This document shows, in pieces, positions 10,594 to 23,300 of a stretch of 64,000 bases of DNA. The position numbers and the translations under genes were made by a program. Numbering within the stretch: the first letter of the stretch is position 1; every line of letters starts with the position of its first letter. Source of the stretch: Scatophagus argus. Lineage: Eukaryota > Chordata > Actinopteri > Scatophagidae. Location of the stretch: assembly GCF_020382885.2 (NCBI RefSeq), contig NC_058504.1:782501-846500 (forward strand). Direction: 5' to 3'. The notes below the pieces were generated by a model. It made no database searches. It was not told the DNA's origin and saw nothing but the letters and a program-made list of their open reading frames with translations.

Positions 10594-10714
10594 CTAGCAC
10601 TCAGCGTCGGTGCTGCCGTTGACCGGGCCTGCGCAGGCGGCGGCGTGTGCGTCCTCACCGGATTCGGCGCGTTCGACCCCGTTTGACTGGACGCAGTCCT
10701 CGTCCTCCCCCACA
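10594..10714 (-). CDS. shootin-like terminal coding exon 16
   Basis: Encodes VGEDEDCVQSNGVERAESGE, DAHAAACAGPVNGSTDAEC and TAG. The acidic tail ending in cysteine parallels human ETDSSNC. The acceptor is TCCACAG. Confidence 0.82.
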
Positions 10715-12874
10715 CTGTGGAGCAGAGAGGCGGCAAAGGTCAGAGTTCACATCGTGGAGAAATCAAACATTGCGTATGAAAACCCTACTGATCTGAACGC
10801 GAAGCTCCACCTGTCGATGCAGCCGTTGCTGACCGGAGACTCTGCCGGGTCTTTCTCCGACAGAGAGCTGCAGGACCTCCTCTCCAGCCAGGAGCCCGCT
10901 CTGGGCTCTCTGCCCGTGTCGGAGCTCTTCCTCCGGGCAACGACGGGTCCTGGTCCCGACCCCCGCCTCTCTGGGCTAACCCTGGGACCTGGCGAGTCGG
11001 AGGGGACGCTCAGCACCCCCGGCCCCTCTGGATCCTTGCCCGAGTCGCTGCTGGTTCTCCTCCCGTTCAGGCTGTCTGAGGAGGAGACGTGGCTCATCTG
11101 GCCCTCCCGCTCATCTGGAGAGGAAAAAGAAGAAGAAAACATTTTGTTTAACTGCTGTCGGTTGGCCAGTTGATTCTTGACAGATGAAGTAAGAAAATAC
11201 CAAGTAAAAGTCCTGCATTCAAAATATCTATTAAGTTTATTTGAAGAGGAAACAGAGCCCCCCTCCAAGTCCAAGTTTATTGTTGGGGCTGCAGTCACAG
11301 AAACAACCAAATGTGCTTTTCCTCAGAGTGTCAGCTTGATGGATCTCAGTTTGAAAGGAAAAGAAGGATTTTCTGGGTCGTGTACTGAACCTAAACAGAT
11401 TTCACATCGAGCAGTTGTTATTCATCCCACCAGATGAGGTCAATCAATGATGGAAAAGCAGTTGAATCCATGTCAGCAGTAATCTGACCTCATTGTTAAG
11501 TGTGGTGTTCACTCTGTGGTGCAGAGCGCCCCCCTCTGGACACATGCAGACTCAGCACTAACTGCTGTGGCCTGTGCAGTGCTAACAGCACACGTTCTGA
11601 CCGTGGACCGACGAAGGAAGAGGATCAGGTTCAGCTTCATCAGTGCCAAAGTAAAGCTCTTTGTGATGTGTGAGGCTGGTTTGTTGTGTCAGGTCACCTG
11701 GAGGGAAATTCACTCCTCAACGCACACCTGAGCAGTGCTGGAGCACAGTGTTTTGTTTGGGGGTGTTTTAAACGACTGCACCACACGTCAGAGGCAAATG
11801 CTGCACTTGTTACTAAGTTGTATTTATTTCAGTTGCAGCTTCTTCGCAGTTTATGAAATATGATTTATCATGATAAAATTTCTACGAAGCAGCACATGAA
11901 GCAGATAAAACAAGCTCCACTTTGAACTAATGTAAGACTGACTATGGCTACATCGTTGATAATCATCTTTTAATATAACAGGGTACCAATGTGAAACAAA
12001 TAAATCTTTTGTGTTATTCTCTGCATTAAGACAGAGCAGGACCTCAGGTGCGCTTACCTCCGGAGCCAGCTTCTCCCGCCTTGTTGCGTCTGCGTCTCAG
12101 GATGACCTCCAGCTCGCTGTCCTTCTTCCCAGGTGGCGACGGCCCCGACTCCTGAGACCCTCGGCTGGGGCTCCGCTTCACCGTCTCCTGGAGGCAAAAA
12201 CATCGTCACTGCAGGGACTTCATTACTGTAAAACAGGACCAGCATTCAAAGCTGTGCACTGTTGTGTCTGCTGTGGTTATCTCTGGCTGTAGCTACAGCT
12301 ACCATTAGCTCCGTTAGCTCCGTTAGCTCAGTTAGCCATGGAGCTAGCGGCCCTGTAGCTCATCCTACATTATCCTGTGGATCTTGAGGATTTCAAACCA
12401 TGTAAAGTTTGTCAACGATGAGAGAGCATTGTCAGTAAGCACACCATGAAACAAAGTCAAAGATAAAAAGCGCTTTTTACCAGGATGCCTTTCAGTTCCT
12501 CCATGGCGCTCTCCTGCTGCTTCTCCTCGCAGATCGGAGGCGGCTGTGGAAACAACGCAAATCAAATCAAATGTTCGAGCAGTTCGAGTGTGGCACAAAA
12601 ACATCAGTTCCAGGGCAGCAGCAGGGAGATTTTTCCAGAAATCCCGACGCTCAAATCAAAGAATGAAATCTGAAATTTGGACACACACGAAGGCTGCACT
12701 TCAGAAAGGTTTTCATCTTTTTTTATTCATCTGCCAGCTAGAAATTTCTTTGCATCTTTGATTACAACATCACAGTCAGAGTTTCTGACTCACTTTCCTC
12801 TGCAACACTGGGACTGATGGCCCCCCAGTTAGCGTTAAAGAGGCGCGTGTTTAGCTGATTAACTCTGTAGGGTC

Positions 12875-12926
<52 letters not shown>

Positions 12927-15900
12927 CAGCCCAGGATCGATGCAAACATCAGGATACTCACTCTGACTGCTGCTCTCTGGGCAGCACAGAGGAGCAGCAT
13001 GGAGAGGAGAGAGAAGACAGCAAGTCAAGTGAACATTTCAGCACCTCTGCAGCCACCTTTCACCTCCCCGACTACTGATGGATGCAGGGTCAAAATTAAG
13101 GAGGGGGGGGCCACTCATTTTAAAGGCTTAGTGGGCATCCACCTGACTGTGTGTTTTCACTGATTCACGAGTCAACGCGTCTTTGCGTTTTTTGTCATTT
13201 TATCGCTCGCTGCTCTCTGGTGACGCAGACATCAGACAAACATCATCTCAGTTCGAGGTGCATTTGCCTCGAATGGATCTCCTGTCTGTCCTTACTGCAG
13301 ATGAATCCTGTCTGTCTGTGACTTTTGGATTCTTTTTTCCAATCGAGTTTTTCCACACTAAACACCTGAATATTTAAAACACCTGAAAACAGTTTGAGGG
13401 CCGTCCGCCTGCCGTCCCGTCCTCACCTTGCTCTCCTGACTCTTGACAGGCCGCAGGACGACGCCGTGTTTGATCCTTTCCATCATCTCATTCACCGCCT
13501 TCACTTTGACGTCGTCCACGCCCTCAGCAGCTGCAGAGAGACAGACGGGTCGGTACACGGCGTCACACGTACATCGCACAGAGAGGATTGTGCTGCTGTT
13601 TGCAGTCAGAATCAGAGAGCAGGACGTTTCCTGCCTCCAGACTCCTGCCCTTTCAGGTCGTCGATTCATGAAATTCTGGATATCTTAATACATTTAATTT
13701 CCCAACATGACAATATAAACCACGAGTCATACAAAATGATTTTATCCATGTTTCTCACACGTGAAGAGATGAAACCAGTGGCAGGAATGAATGAGCCGAC
13801 TTTTATCAGAGGAAACGTCAAAAGGTGCAGTGAGACTCACCTGGCGGCTGCTCCACCTTCACAGAGGCCTTACAGCCCTTTGAAGACTTCCTCATGATGG
13901 CTATGAGAGAGCTGAGAGACATAGAGACAACAACTGAGACAACATTCTGCTGAAGTACTGCGATCAATCAGGCGCCGATCAACTGATCGGCCTGAGACAG
14001 GACGGGAGTGAATCATTATTAGGTTTTTCAGTATTTTTCAGTGTTCGACTTTGTCCAGTTTGTCACCTGTGCCTGAACCAACTCGAAGGTTTACTCGTTT
14101 AAGTCGCAGTAACAAACACTCGGCGGCTTTTACAAGCTTGTGCAGCACTGAACTGATTGTAATCAGAGGGTAACACACACTGTGGAGTGCAGATCACACA
14201 CACACTCACATGAAATGTGGTGCACTGGATAGTAAACACAGGATTACTTAACCCTAAATCCATGTTTGGTCTTTTTGTTCTGCCTCCAGAGGCCGACTGA
14301 CTGATCGGTTTATATCGAGTTGTGACTGAGGCAGGACAGCCTGCAGGGTGACTCCTCACCTGAGGGGGTTGCATCTCGAGGGGGGAGGTGGAGGAGGGGG
14401 TGGAGGGGGAGGAGGAGGAGGTGGAGGCGGCTGTGGGGGAGGGGCGGGAGGAGGCGCAACCCCAGGTTCGGGGGGAGGGGGTCCTGTGCTTGTTGTCATG
14501 GCGATCTTATTCTGGGTCTCCACCTGGAGCTCGTGAACTGCGGAGAGAGAAAAAAAAACAGTGGAAATACTGCCAACATAATACTGCTACTGCAGTACTA
14601 CTGTGACTGCTTTGTTTTCTGCAGGCACTCTGGTGCAGGAAATCCCCCCAGAGTGAGGACTCTGTGGGTCTGACTGAACCGCAGACACTGTTTACATTAG
14701 GAGTTCAAGTGTGTTTGTTAGGCGGCCAATCAGAAACAAGTATTTTCCGTTGCTACACTGGGTACACTGCTAACTCGATATAATCTGCATCGACACCCAC
14801 CTGAGGACCCCCTTCACTCCACCTGCTGTCTCCACTGTGTGTGTGTGTGTGTGTGTGTGTGTGCCTCCACCCACCCCTCTTCTCCAGCTCTTCGTTCTTC
14901 TTCTCTGCCTCCTCCAGTCGTGCATCCACCTCCCTCTTCTCCACCTCCAGCAGCTCCAGCTGCCTCTGCAGAGCCTCCAGCTGCTTCTTCACACAGCTCT
15001 GCTCCAGCTGGGCCTCCAGACTCTCCACCTGCACACACACACACACACACACAGGATTATCAGGGATGATGGCTGACAGCACAAAAAGCATCAAAGCCTC
15101 TAGCTGACTTGAGCTTTCTGTCAGTCAAACTGCTGTCAGCTCCGCCAGGGTGAACATCACATTCAGGCACACGTTTTACCTTCTGCTGATGCTGCAGACG
15201 CTCCTCCTCCAGGGTTTTGGTGATGGCGGCGACGTCCTCCAGAGCTTTGAGGAGCTGAACGCTGGGCTCAGCACTCTGCAGCAGCAGCATACTCTGCCTG
15301 TTGGCCTCCTTCTGCTTCACCAGCATCTGCAGGAGGGAGGCCAAAGCCAAGGAGGTTTTACTCCCAACACACCATCCCAGTTTGTCCATCACTCGCAGTC
15401 TGTTTTAATCCTACAGGCTCTTCACTTTTCAGGTCAGTAGTCACCAGATTCAGGACATTTCATTAGTCGGGTTATCAACACACACATCAATCACCAACAC
15501 AGCAGTGCAGGTCAGAGTTTAGCGCTGCAGCTAATGAGCTAAGTGTCCAGACTGGGTCACTTCTGTACAACTAACTACATTTTCTCACTTGTTTCACAGG
15601 AGGGGGAGGAGACCAAACCAGAGCTAAAAGGAGACTGAATACTGGACATATTCATGAGTGCCCCCTAGTGGCAAAATGCAGTAATCGCACTCTCAGGCAA
15701 AACTTGTTTCCTTCTCAAACTAATGCAAGCACATTTGTGCCTTCTGTGCCGGTTGTTACTGTGGCTCATTTCCACTACGACAGCAGTGTGTTTCTCTGAT
15801 TGGTTCTTCACCTCGTGTGCATACGTCTCAGCTTTAACTCTCAGGCTCTGCTCCAAGTCCAGCTGCTCCTTCATCCCTTCGTACTCCTGAGCTGCCATCA

Positions 15901-17362
15901 TAGACACTAAGGAGACATGAGACAGAGTGCATCAGGCTGAACGAAGGGAACAAAGCATCGGGTCATCTCAGCGTTCTCAGCACGTTAACACCGACTTTAA
16001 CGTGACAGATTCAAAGGCTGGATGTTTCAGAGCAAATGTTTGCCAGTTCGGGTCCTCAAAGGGTTTCTGAGCGTTGGGTCTCACCTCTGTTGAACCTCTT
16101 GATGGTTTTGTTTTGCTGCTGAACAGTTTCACGAAGCTCCTTCATCTCGACCTGATCTTTCTCTGCCTGTGAATAGTGAAAGGAAAGGAGGGTCTCATCT
16201 CCAGCAGCGCATTAAATTCTGTCAGACCATCGTGTGTTTGGAGCCCAGCTGTCCTGGGAGAACCAGGACCTCCAAACCGGTTCCTGAGCTCACACAAACA
16301 GCCTTTTTTCAGCTCATCCCGGAGGCTTTTGACAAGCTAATTCAGCTGAAGGAATTTTCTCAACACACAAAGGAACACTCCATCCTTGAGTTTATTGCAA
16401 ACAGTTGCATAAAATGAGAACACATCCAATTTGTACTGAAGTAGTTGAGTAAACGTAGTTGAGTGAAGTCGATCACTGGCTGACATTTTCTGACAGGAAG
16501 CTTTGTGTCGTGTGACGTGTCCTCACCTGTGAAGTCAGCTCATCTATCCGCCTCTGCTGCTCGTGAATCTGACAGAGGAAATTCTTCTTCTCCTCCAACA
16601 AGCTGTTTACTGTCTCCCTCAGCTCTGACCAAACACAGATATCGTAATACACGTTTATTTCTGAAATACCGACTGATAAAACATCAGCACGCAGAAAACA
16701 AGTGACATAAACAGATCGCGTTCATGCTGTGGGGTGCATGAAGGTCCCGACACAGTGACGGACTGTACCTTTAACCTGCTGCTGGTACTGCGTGAAGGTG
16801 TCGGGGCTGCCATCCGCCGGCTCTGCGTCCGAGTCCGCCTCCAGGGCGATGCAGTCCGAGATGCTGGGAAGCAGCTCGTCCAAACAGGGTCGAGACGACA
16901 GGCTCAGGTACTTCAGCTTCCTGTTCTCGCAGCTCAGCTGGAGGTCAACGAGGTCAAGACTGATCAAAATACTGTCCTCCTCACAGAAACACCATCACAA
17001 AAGATCAAATTTTCATACATTTCATGTAGTTACAAATATGTGTGTTATGTATTTTAACAACCTTTATTAAATGTTAACATAAGCTCACGGTTTTGCTGTG
17101 GAGGCAGCAAGAGACAGAAATAATGGAGTCAAATTGTTTCTGTGCAGACTCATCCTGACTCAGCTCTTCACTCTGTGCTCCTGCTAAGGCCAGCTGGACC
17201 CTGATAATGCTAATCTTATAGTATTGATTAACCAAGTGTGTGTGTGTGTGTGTGAGACCTTTGTGGCCAGGGCCTCTGCATTCTCCCGGCATGACTTCTC
17301 GATCTCCAGCTGAGTCTGCAAGACGCTCACCTCCTCAATCACCATCTGAGACACTGAGAGGA

Positions 17363-17395
<33 letters not shown>

Positions 17396-20300
17396 GAGTA
17401 ACACAGTAAATCAGAGGCATTCACCAAGCAGAAGCACCTGCAGCCTTTAAGCTACTTTAAAGGCAGCTCAGTTGGGTTTGGAGAAAACCTTCTGTCCTTT
17501 GTGCTGGTTTGTCAAGACTAAAATCAGTGAGTTTGAATGTGAAGCCCCCACAAACACTGAAACAAAGTGAGCCTGCGGTGGTCAGATGCTCGTAGCTGTC
17601 CAGCCTGTCAGTGCAGCTCAGATGGGCCTCAGTTATTTTAAAGTGACCCAGAAACTCGACGTGAGGAAGTCGCCTCCCCTCATCTCTCTCCGTTCCTGTC
17701 CCACTTTCATCTCAGTCTTTCACCTTCTCCTACATTTTGTAGGAGGTTTCACTGAGAATTCAAATGAAGCAAAAACTCAGAAGTGCTTCAAACAGTGTTT
17801 CAGTACAGAGACAATATGACACCACAGATCTGGTTTTGTCATGGTTCTCTGTGCATCTGGGTCCAGGTTGGCTGCAGGGTCAGAGTGGGACTTCTTCAGG
17901 CTGCCGAGGCTGGACTGTCCAACAACACCATCACAGTCTCAATGGCTAACACTGATCCATTAACACGCTCCCCCCTGCTCACACACTGCTCGACAGTCAG
18001 CCAGGTGATTTGGCTATCGAGCAAAGAGATTTTCATCAGTAACTTTCTGCTGCTTTCTGTACATGGTTCAAGTACAATAAATACTACTAACAAGTACTGC
18101 ACTTAAAGGGACAAATAAACTCATAAACTCAGCAGCAGTGTCTCTTTCCAGAAATCATGGCCCAGTTACGCCTGATAATCCACAGAGCTTGCTGTGAGCA
18201 CTTTCATGTTGGGACTATTTCCTGTCTGTATCACTACGCAGAGGTAAACGTGCATTGACTCATGGACCAGAGGCTCATGCTTGTGACAGGAGGGGACGCA
18301 AACATGAATGCCGTCCTCCTGAGCTGAGCTCTAACGTTAGCTAGCTTAGTTAGCTAACCTCTCACTGTTGAGTAGATGCATATTTTCTTCTGTGGAAAGA
18401 AAGAAAATAGTTCTGTCGCGGGCTTGAACATGTGAGTGAAGGATCCTCATTTTACAATCTGTGGCTTCTTTGTAGCAACATCCATATCTGAAGCTTTTTA
18501 GTCCAGCGCAGTTCGTTGGTTTGGATGATACTGATCTCTGGGTGATCGTCGTTGCACCATGTGATGAAGCTCTGTGACAGTCACTACAAATATGACACGA
18601 GTCTGGACAGACATGGAGGGAAACGTCTCTGGTGCGTGGAGGCACACAGCTGCGAGGTGGTCATTCTGGCTTCCTGCCTCCTGACCATGAGTAGATGCAT
18701 GCTTATAGCAGCGCACTGTGAGGGTTGATCAACTGCACAGTAATTACCCCGAATCATTTTATCTACCATTTCAAAGAGGCAGGGTGACTCAGCCAACTGA
18801 AATGTCTCAGTCTGTGGACACAGAACAAGAGGACGGATTTACTGGAAAAGCATGAGACATTTAACCCAGTGACTTTTGAACCCTGGTGGTATTTATGTGT
18901 GGGCTCAGTGCCAGGGAGGCTCCTGGTCTGAGGAAAATGAGGATGATACGACAGAGGAGGACAGCGAGGGCTTCTGGATCTATTTTTAATCCCTCATTCA
19001 ATGTTTAATGCTGCTGGATTGGCTGGTGTGATTCCCTCTCAGAGGCAGCACTCAGTCGCTTCAGGCACACGGTCCTCCGCTCGGCTGCACCGCAGCTCTG
19101 TGGGTCAGACGCCATGCAGACGCCATGCAGACGCAGGTCACACTCTGCTATTTATAGTCCTGCTGTTACTCTCTAGAGAAACCAGCATCTGGTGCCATCG
19201 CGGGGGAACAATGAAGAAACGTCTGTTAGCTAATGATATGAGAAGTCAGGTTGTTTTCTTCATGTTGCCACATTTCTGTCCGTCAGCAGGACAATAACAA
19301 ACACAAGCAGATTCTTTATTCTCACATTCAGTGTGTAACACACTTTAAAATGACCTGAAACTGATGCATGTGCACTGTGACCACTGATCGACTGGCCGGG
19401 CTTTGTGATCAGAAGGTGTCTTGCTGTAGTTTTGACGTTAATATGTTTGATACGTCACAGAAGTAGAGAAATGAACTTTCTAACAAACTCATTAGCTAAT
19501 CACCTTCATCCCAGGCTTCTGAATTGCTGCCAACAACACCAGTTTGTTAAGTGTTGAACCGAAAAGCAGCACAGACTTTCATAAGTGAACTTACAGAACT
19601 CTCGTTGTTCTGACTGTCGGCTGTTTGGGCAGAGCAAAGAGCCAAGAAACTGAACTGGCAAACGTGAACATGAACAGCTGTTTTGTATGAAGGACAATTC
19701 AAATCCAGCAGATATTCAGTTTAAGACCAGCAAACCAGTAAATACTCCCATCCGGGAACTGCGTATTTTGTGATTCTGGTTAATGTTCTGTGGTGCCACA
19801 TGCTGCCTGTGCAGAGGATGAATTCTGCCTGGAGCAGGAAGTGAGAGCTGAAAGCCTCTGACTGACAGTCCGGTCTGCTCCTGTCCTGCGGCGCTCTGTC
19901 TCCTGTCAGGAACTGTTCTGGGTCAGAAACTCCTCAGAGTTCAGGGCTTCACGAGAGAAATGATGTGCCCGTAAAAGCTGCAGTGAACCCACTTCTGCTT
20001 TTGTTTCCACCCGAGCTGAAGCCGGGAAAGCCTCCTCAGCGACGTGTGTGTTAGTAACAGATGATCTGGAGGATTAGCCAACGGTAAGCACATTCATGCA
20101 TGAGTAACATTGAAATCCCACCACAGAGCGTCTCAGCAGTGAAAGAGCTGGGCAGGGACTTAACACTCAACCACACACAGGAGCCTCTGCAGTCCCAACA
20201 GGGGCCAAATGGGGCCCCTTCACCGGTTCATGTGACAGATGAGGATATCTGGTGATTCAGGGATGCAGTGTTTGGAAAAGCCAGTTTCCTTCCTAAAAGG

Positions 20301-23300
20301 GATTTAGACCAAAGAGAATGACGGTATTAATGTCAGCAGTGTTTAAGTGTTTAAGCTGACACTGAGCTGAGAACAACAGGCAAACTAATCCTGCTGCTCT
20401 TAAGCTTCTCCTTCAGAGGCTCACAGTAAACATGGTTCTGTTTGCATTCGAGGGGCTCTGATGGACAAACAGAAGGCCCAGTCCAGCTTTATTATGATGT
20501 AACGCTGTCAAAACCAAGAGGAACCGATTCAGTCGTTATCTGCTCGCGCCCACGCACACCGAGCGAAGGTCCTTCATTTCTTTGTCACTGAAGTTTAGAT
20601 GATACAAACAACATTCAGTTCCCTGCCACCGAGTCGGCTGATGACTCATTTTGTACGACCAAAATGGACAAACAACAACAACAAACAAAATCAACAAAAG
20701 ATCAAATGCAGTGCAGGTACACACAGTTTTCTGTTTGTTGCTTGTTGCATTTTTTCTGTGATTTTCTATGCACAAAGTCAGCGCACAGAAGAGAATAAAG
20801 CACCAAAATGTGTTTACGTTTCTGTTGCTTTTAAGCAGACGTACTTTATGAGCACAAAATGGCCTTTTTTCTGGATTTAGTCTTACAAAAAATCACTGTA
20901 GGAGGAATAAAACAGAGAATAAAAACCTTCTGCTTCTCTGTGATCAAACTTAACTCAGTTCACTTCAAATAATTCTGAGTGCCGAGGAAAAGCCTTTCAA
21001 AAGAGCCCAAAACCATTTCTGTGCCCCAGAAGAGCTTTCAGCTGACTTTTCAGCATGGCTTTACGCACACTTGCAGGGACGATGAGACGCACATACAGCA
21101 ACACGATCCAAAACAAAAGACAATGTAAAAAAACTTCACAATAGGAGCCACGGCCTCCTGATCCTGTCACCCACATGTCGGCGTCTGCAGGCTGCTCATC
21201 TGCTCGCAGCATCTCGTTATTTCCTAAAGAACTTGAATGCTTTTAGTGCAGTGGACTGAATAACCAGGCTGCTTAAGCTAACAGCCCTGCAGGCCATCAG
21301 GTCTGTAAAGGAGGAGCAGTTTAAGGCCTCCTCCTTTGCTTCTGAGGAAAAATATGTTCATGAATCTCCCTGAGAAGGTTTCTTTTCATCACCTAAACTT
21401 TCCTAAAAGATCTTTTCCTTATCACGATGACTGTAAATCATCCTCACTCTTTTCTCTCTCTGCATCTGATCTAAAAGATCTCAGAGACTTCGGCTGCTTC
21501 TAAAATGCCATCCTGTCAGGCACGTCTGACGCTCGGCTCCTTCAGCTGCTCTGCTTCATACAAAGCATAAATTAGTGACTATGAGACTTGAGCTCCGCCC
21601 GCTTCCTGCCAGCTGAACGGCTCGGGATCACGCAGCCACAGCTGTGGAAAGAGGAAGGTTTCAGGAGCTACAAAGAGCGAGCAGCAATCCTTAAGTTTCT
21701 CCCAGAAATCATCACTGCTAAAAGCAAAGACAGCTTCTGACAGACTCTTTCATCCCAGGATGAGAAAAGATGTGCATCAGCTCCTGTCGCTCCAGGATTT
21801 ATGTCTATATTTAAACTTTATTCTCTCCTCATGGACGCCTCGACTTGCTGCTGCTGCTGCTGCTGCTGCGATTTCATGTTGTTCAGTGATCGGAGTTTCA
21901 ACTAAAAGTGGCAACTGCAGTCACATTCTTACACGTCAAGCACTTCAGTGAAGAGGAGGAAGTCGATGCGGCTGAGACGTGAGCACAGATGCACTTCGAT
22001 GCTGGGAAGCTCAGCAGTACTGAGCTTTACCACAGCAGGTATTTTAGTTTGTCATAGCATAGCAACATCGCATTGGGACGAGCTAGCTGTGGGTTAGCGG
22101 GACACTTCACTGGGCCTCTCCTACACCGTCGAGTCAAAACGTCATCACTACACTGAGGTTGTTCAACACCAAAACGACAGACACTGGTGTTTCCATGTGC
22201 TGTACACTGCCAAGGTGTCTCACCATGTTCAGTCTTCAAACTCCATCATGAAGTGTCCCATCAAAAAGAGCTTCATGTCTCCGAGGAATCGATCAGTCAG
22301 GAGCCGAATGTTCATGCAGTGGGGGTTTTTCCAGCTGTCGGGCAACTAATGCATCAAATATGCCACCATTTCCCTCTAGTCCTCACTGGACGCACAAGCA
22401 GCCGTGGGGCAGGCAGGAAATGGCACACAGTGATCATCAGGCATCAGGGGTTCATCCTCTGAGGACCACGAATGTCTGACCCAAATAGAAATCATTTCAA
22501 TATTTGTCAAGGTGTCAGTCGGGTCCAACCGCTGAGTGTTGGCTGAGAGTTCCTTTGGCAACTCAGATGCATTAAATGCGGTGGGATCGTGAGCAGTGAG
22601 CGGCGAGCGTGTTGTCCAACAGTGAGTCATGTTTTCGCTCTTTTATGATCAGTTAATCTGTGCTCGACTCGCTCAATCAGGCCTGCCGACGAGCAAACTC
22701 TCCCTCATTGAATTCATCAAAATTTGGAGTAGCAGGTAGAAAGGCTTTCAGAAGCGCCGCAGCAGCTAACGAGTCAGGCAGGAGAGGAAGTCCCTCCCAC
22801 ACACTCGTCCTTCTCCCAGTTTCTGCTGTTGAATAATTCATGGCAGGAGGTTTCAATAATTCATGGGAATAACATGACAGGAGAGACTGCTGTCTTCTCT
22901 GGGGAGAAGCACTGAATGAATAAACGAGTGAATGAAGGAAAGACTCAATGTGTGACGGACCCCCAGTGAAAAGGAGGAGTGGCGCTGAACTGCTGACTCT
23001 GAAGATTTTGAGTCCAGTTTTGCTGTTGCAGACAACAAATGATGTGTCCGTGACAACAATTTCTGGGTTTGATTCCAACTAAAGTCCAACTAACTCGTCC
23101 CCTGTTTCTGTTTATCTAACAAAATCACCTGAAATCCGCTTGTCCATCACTGCAGCTTGTGAAACAGCGCGAACACGTTTATGCTAAACACGTCTGCCAT
23201 ATCTGTCATGTTAGCGTTTTAGGGAATAAAAGTGATTAATGTTCATCCTGAGGGGGATGTGCAGAACTCAGTTTCATGGCAGAGCTGGAGAGCCAGGACT

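Noticed and set aside
10747..10810. Read-through end of shootin exon 15 (VGFSYAMFDFSTM, stop at 10747)
   Set aside because: The GTGGAG donor at 10810 joins exon 16 in phase and yields the family-like acidic C-terminus ending in cysteine. Read-through remains a possible isoform.
18346..18716. Cys/His-rich minus-strand frames suggestive of a zinc finger such as THAP
   Set aside because: Cysteine and histidine spacing does not fit a THAP or C2H2 pattern, and the region is deep in a shootin intron.
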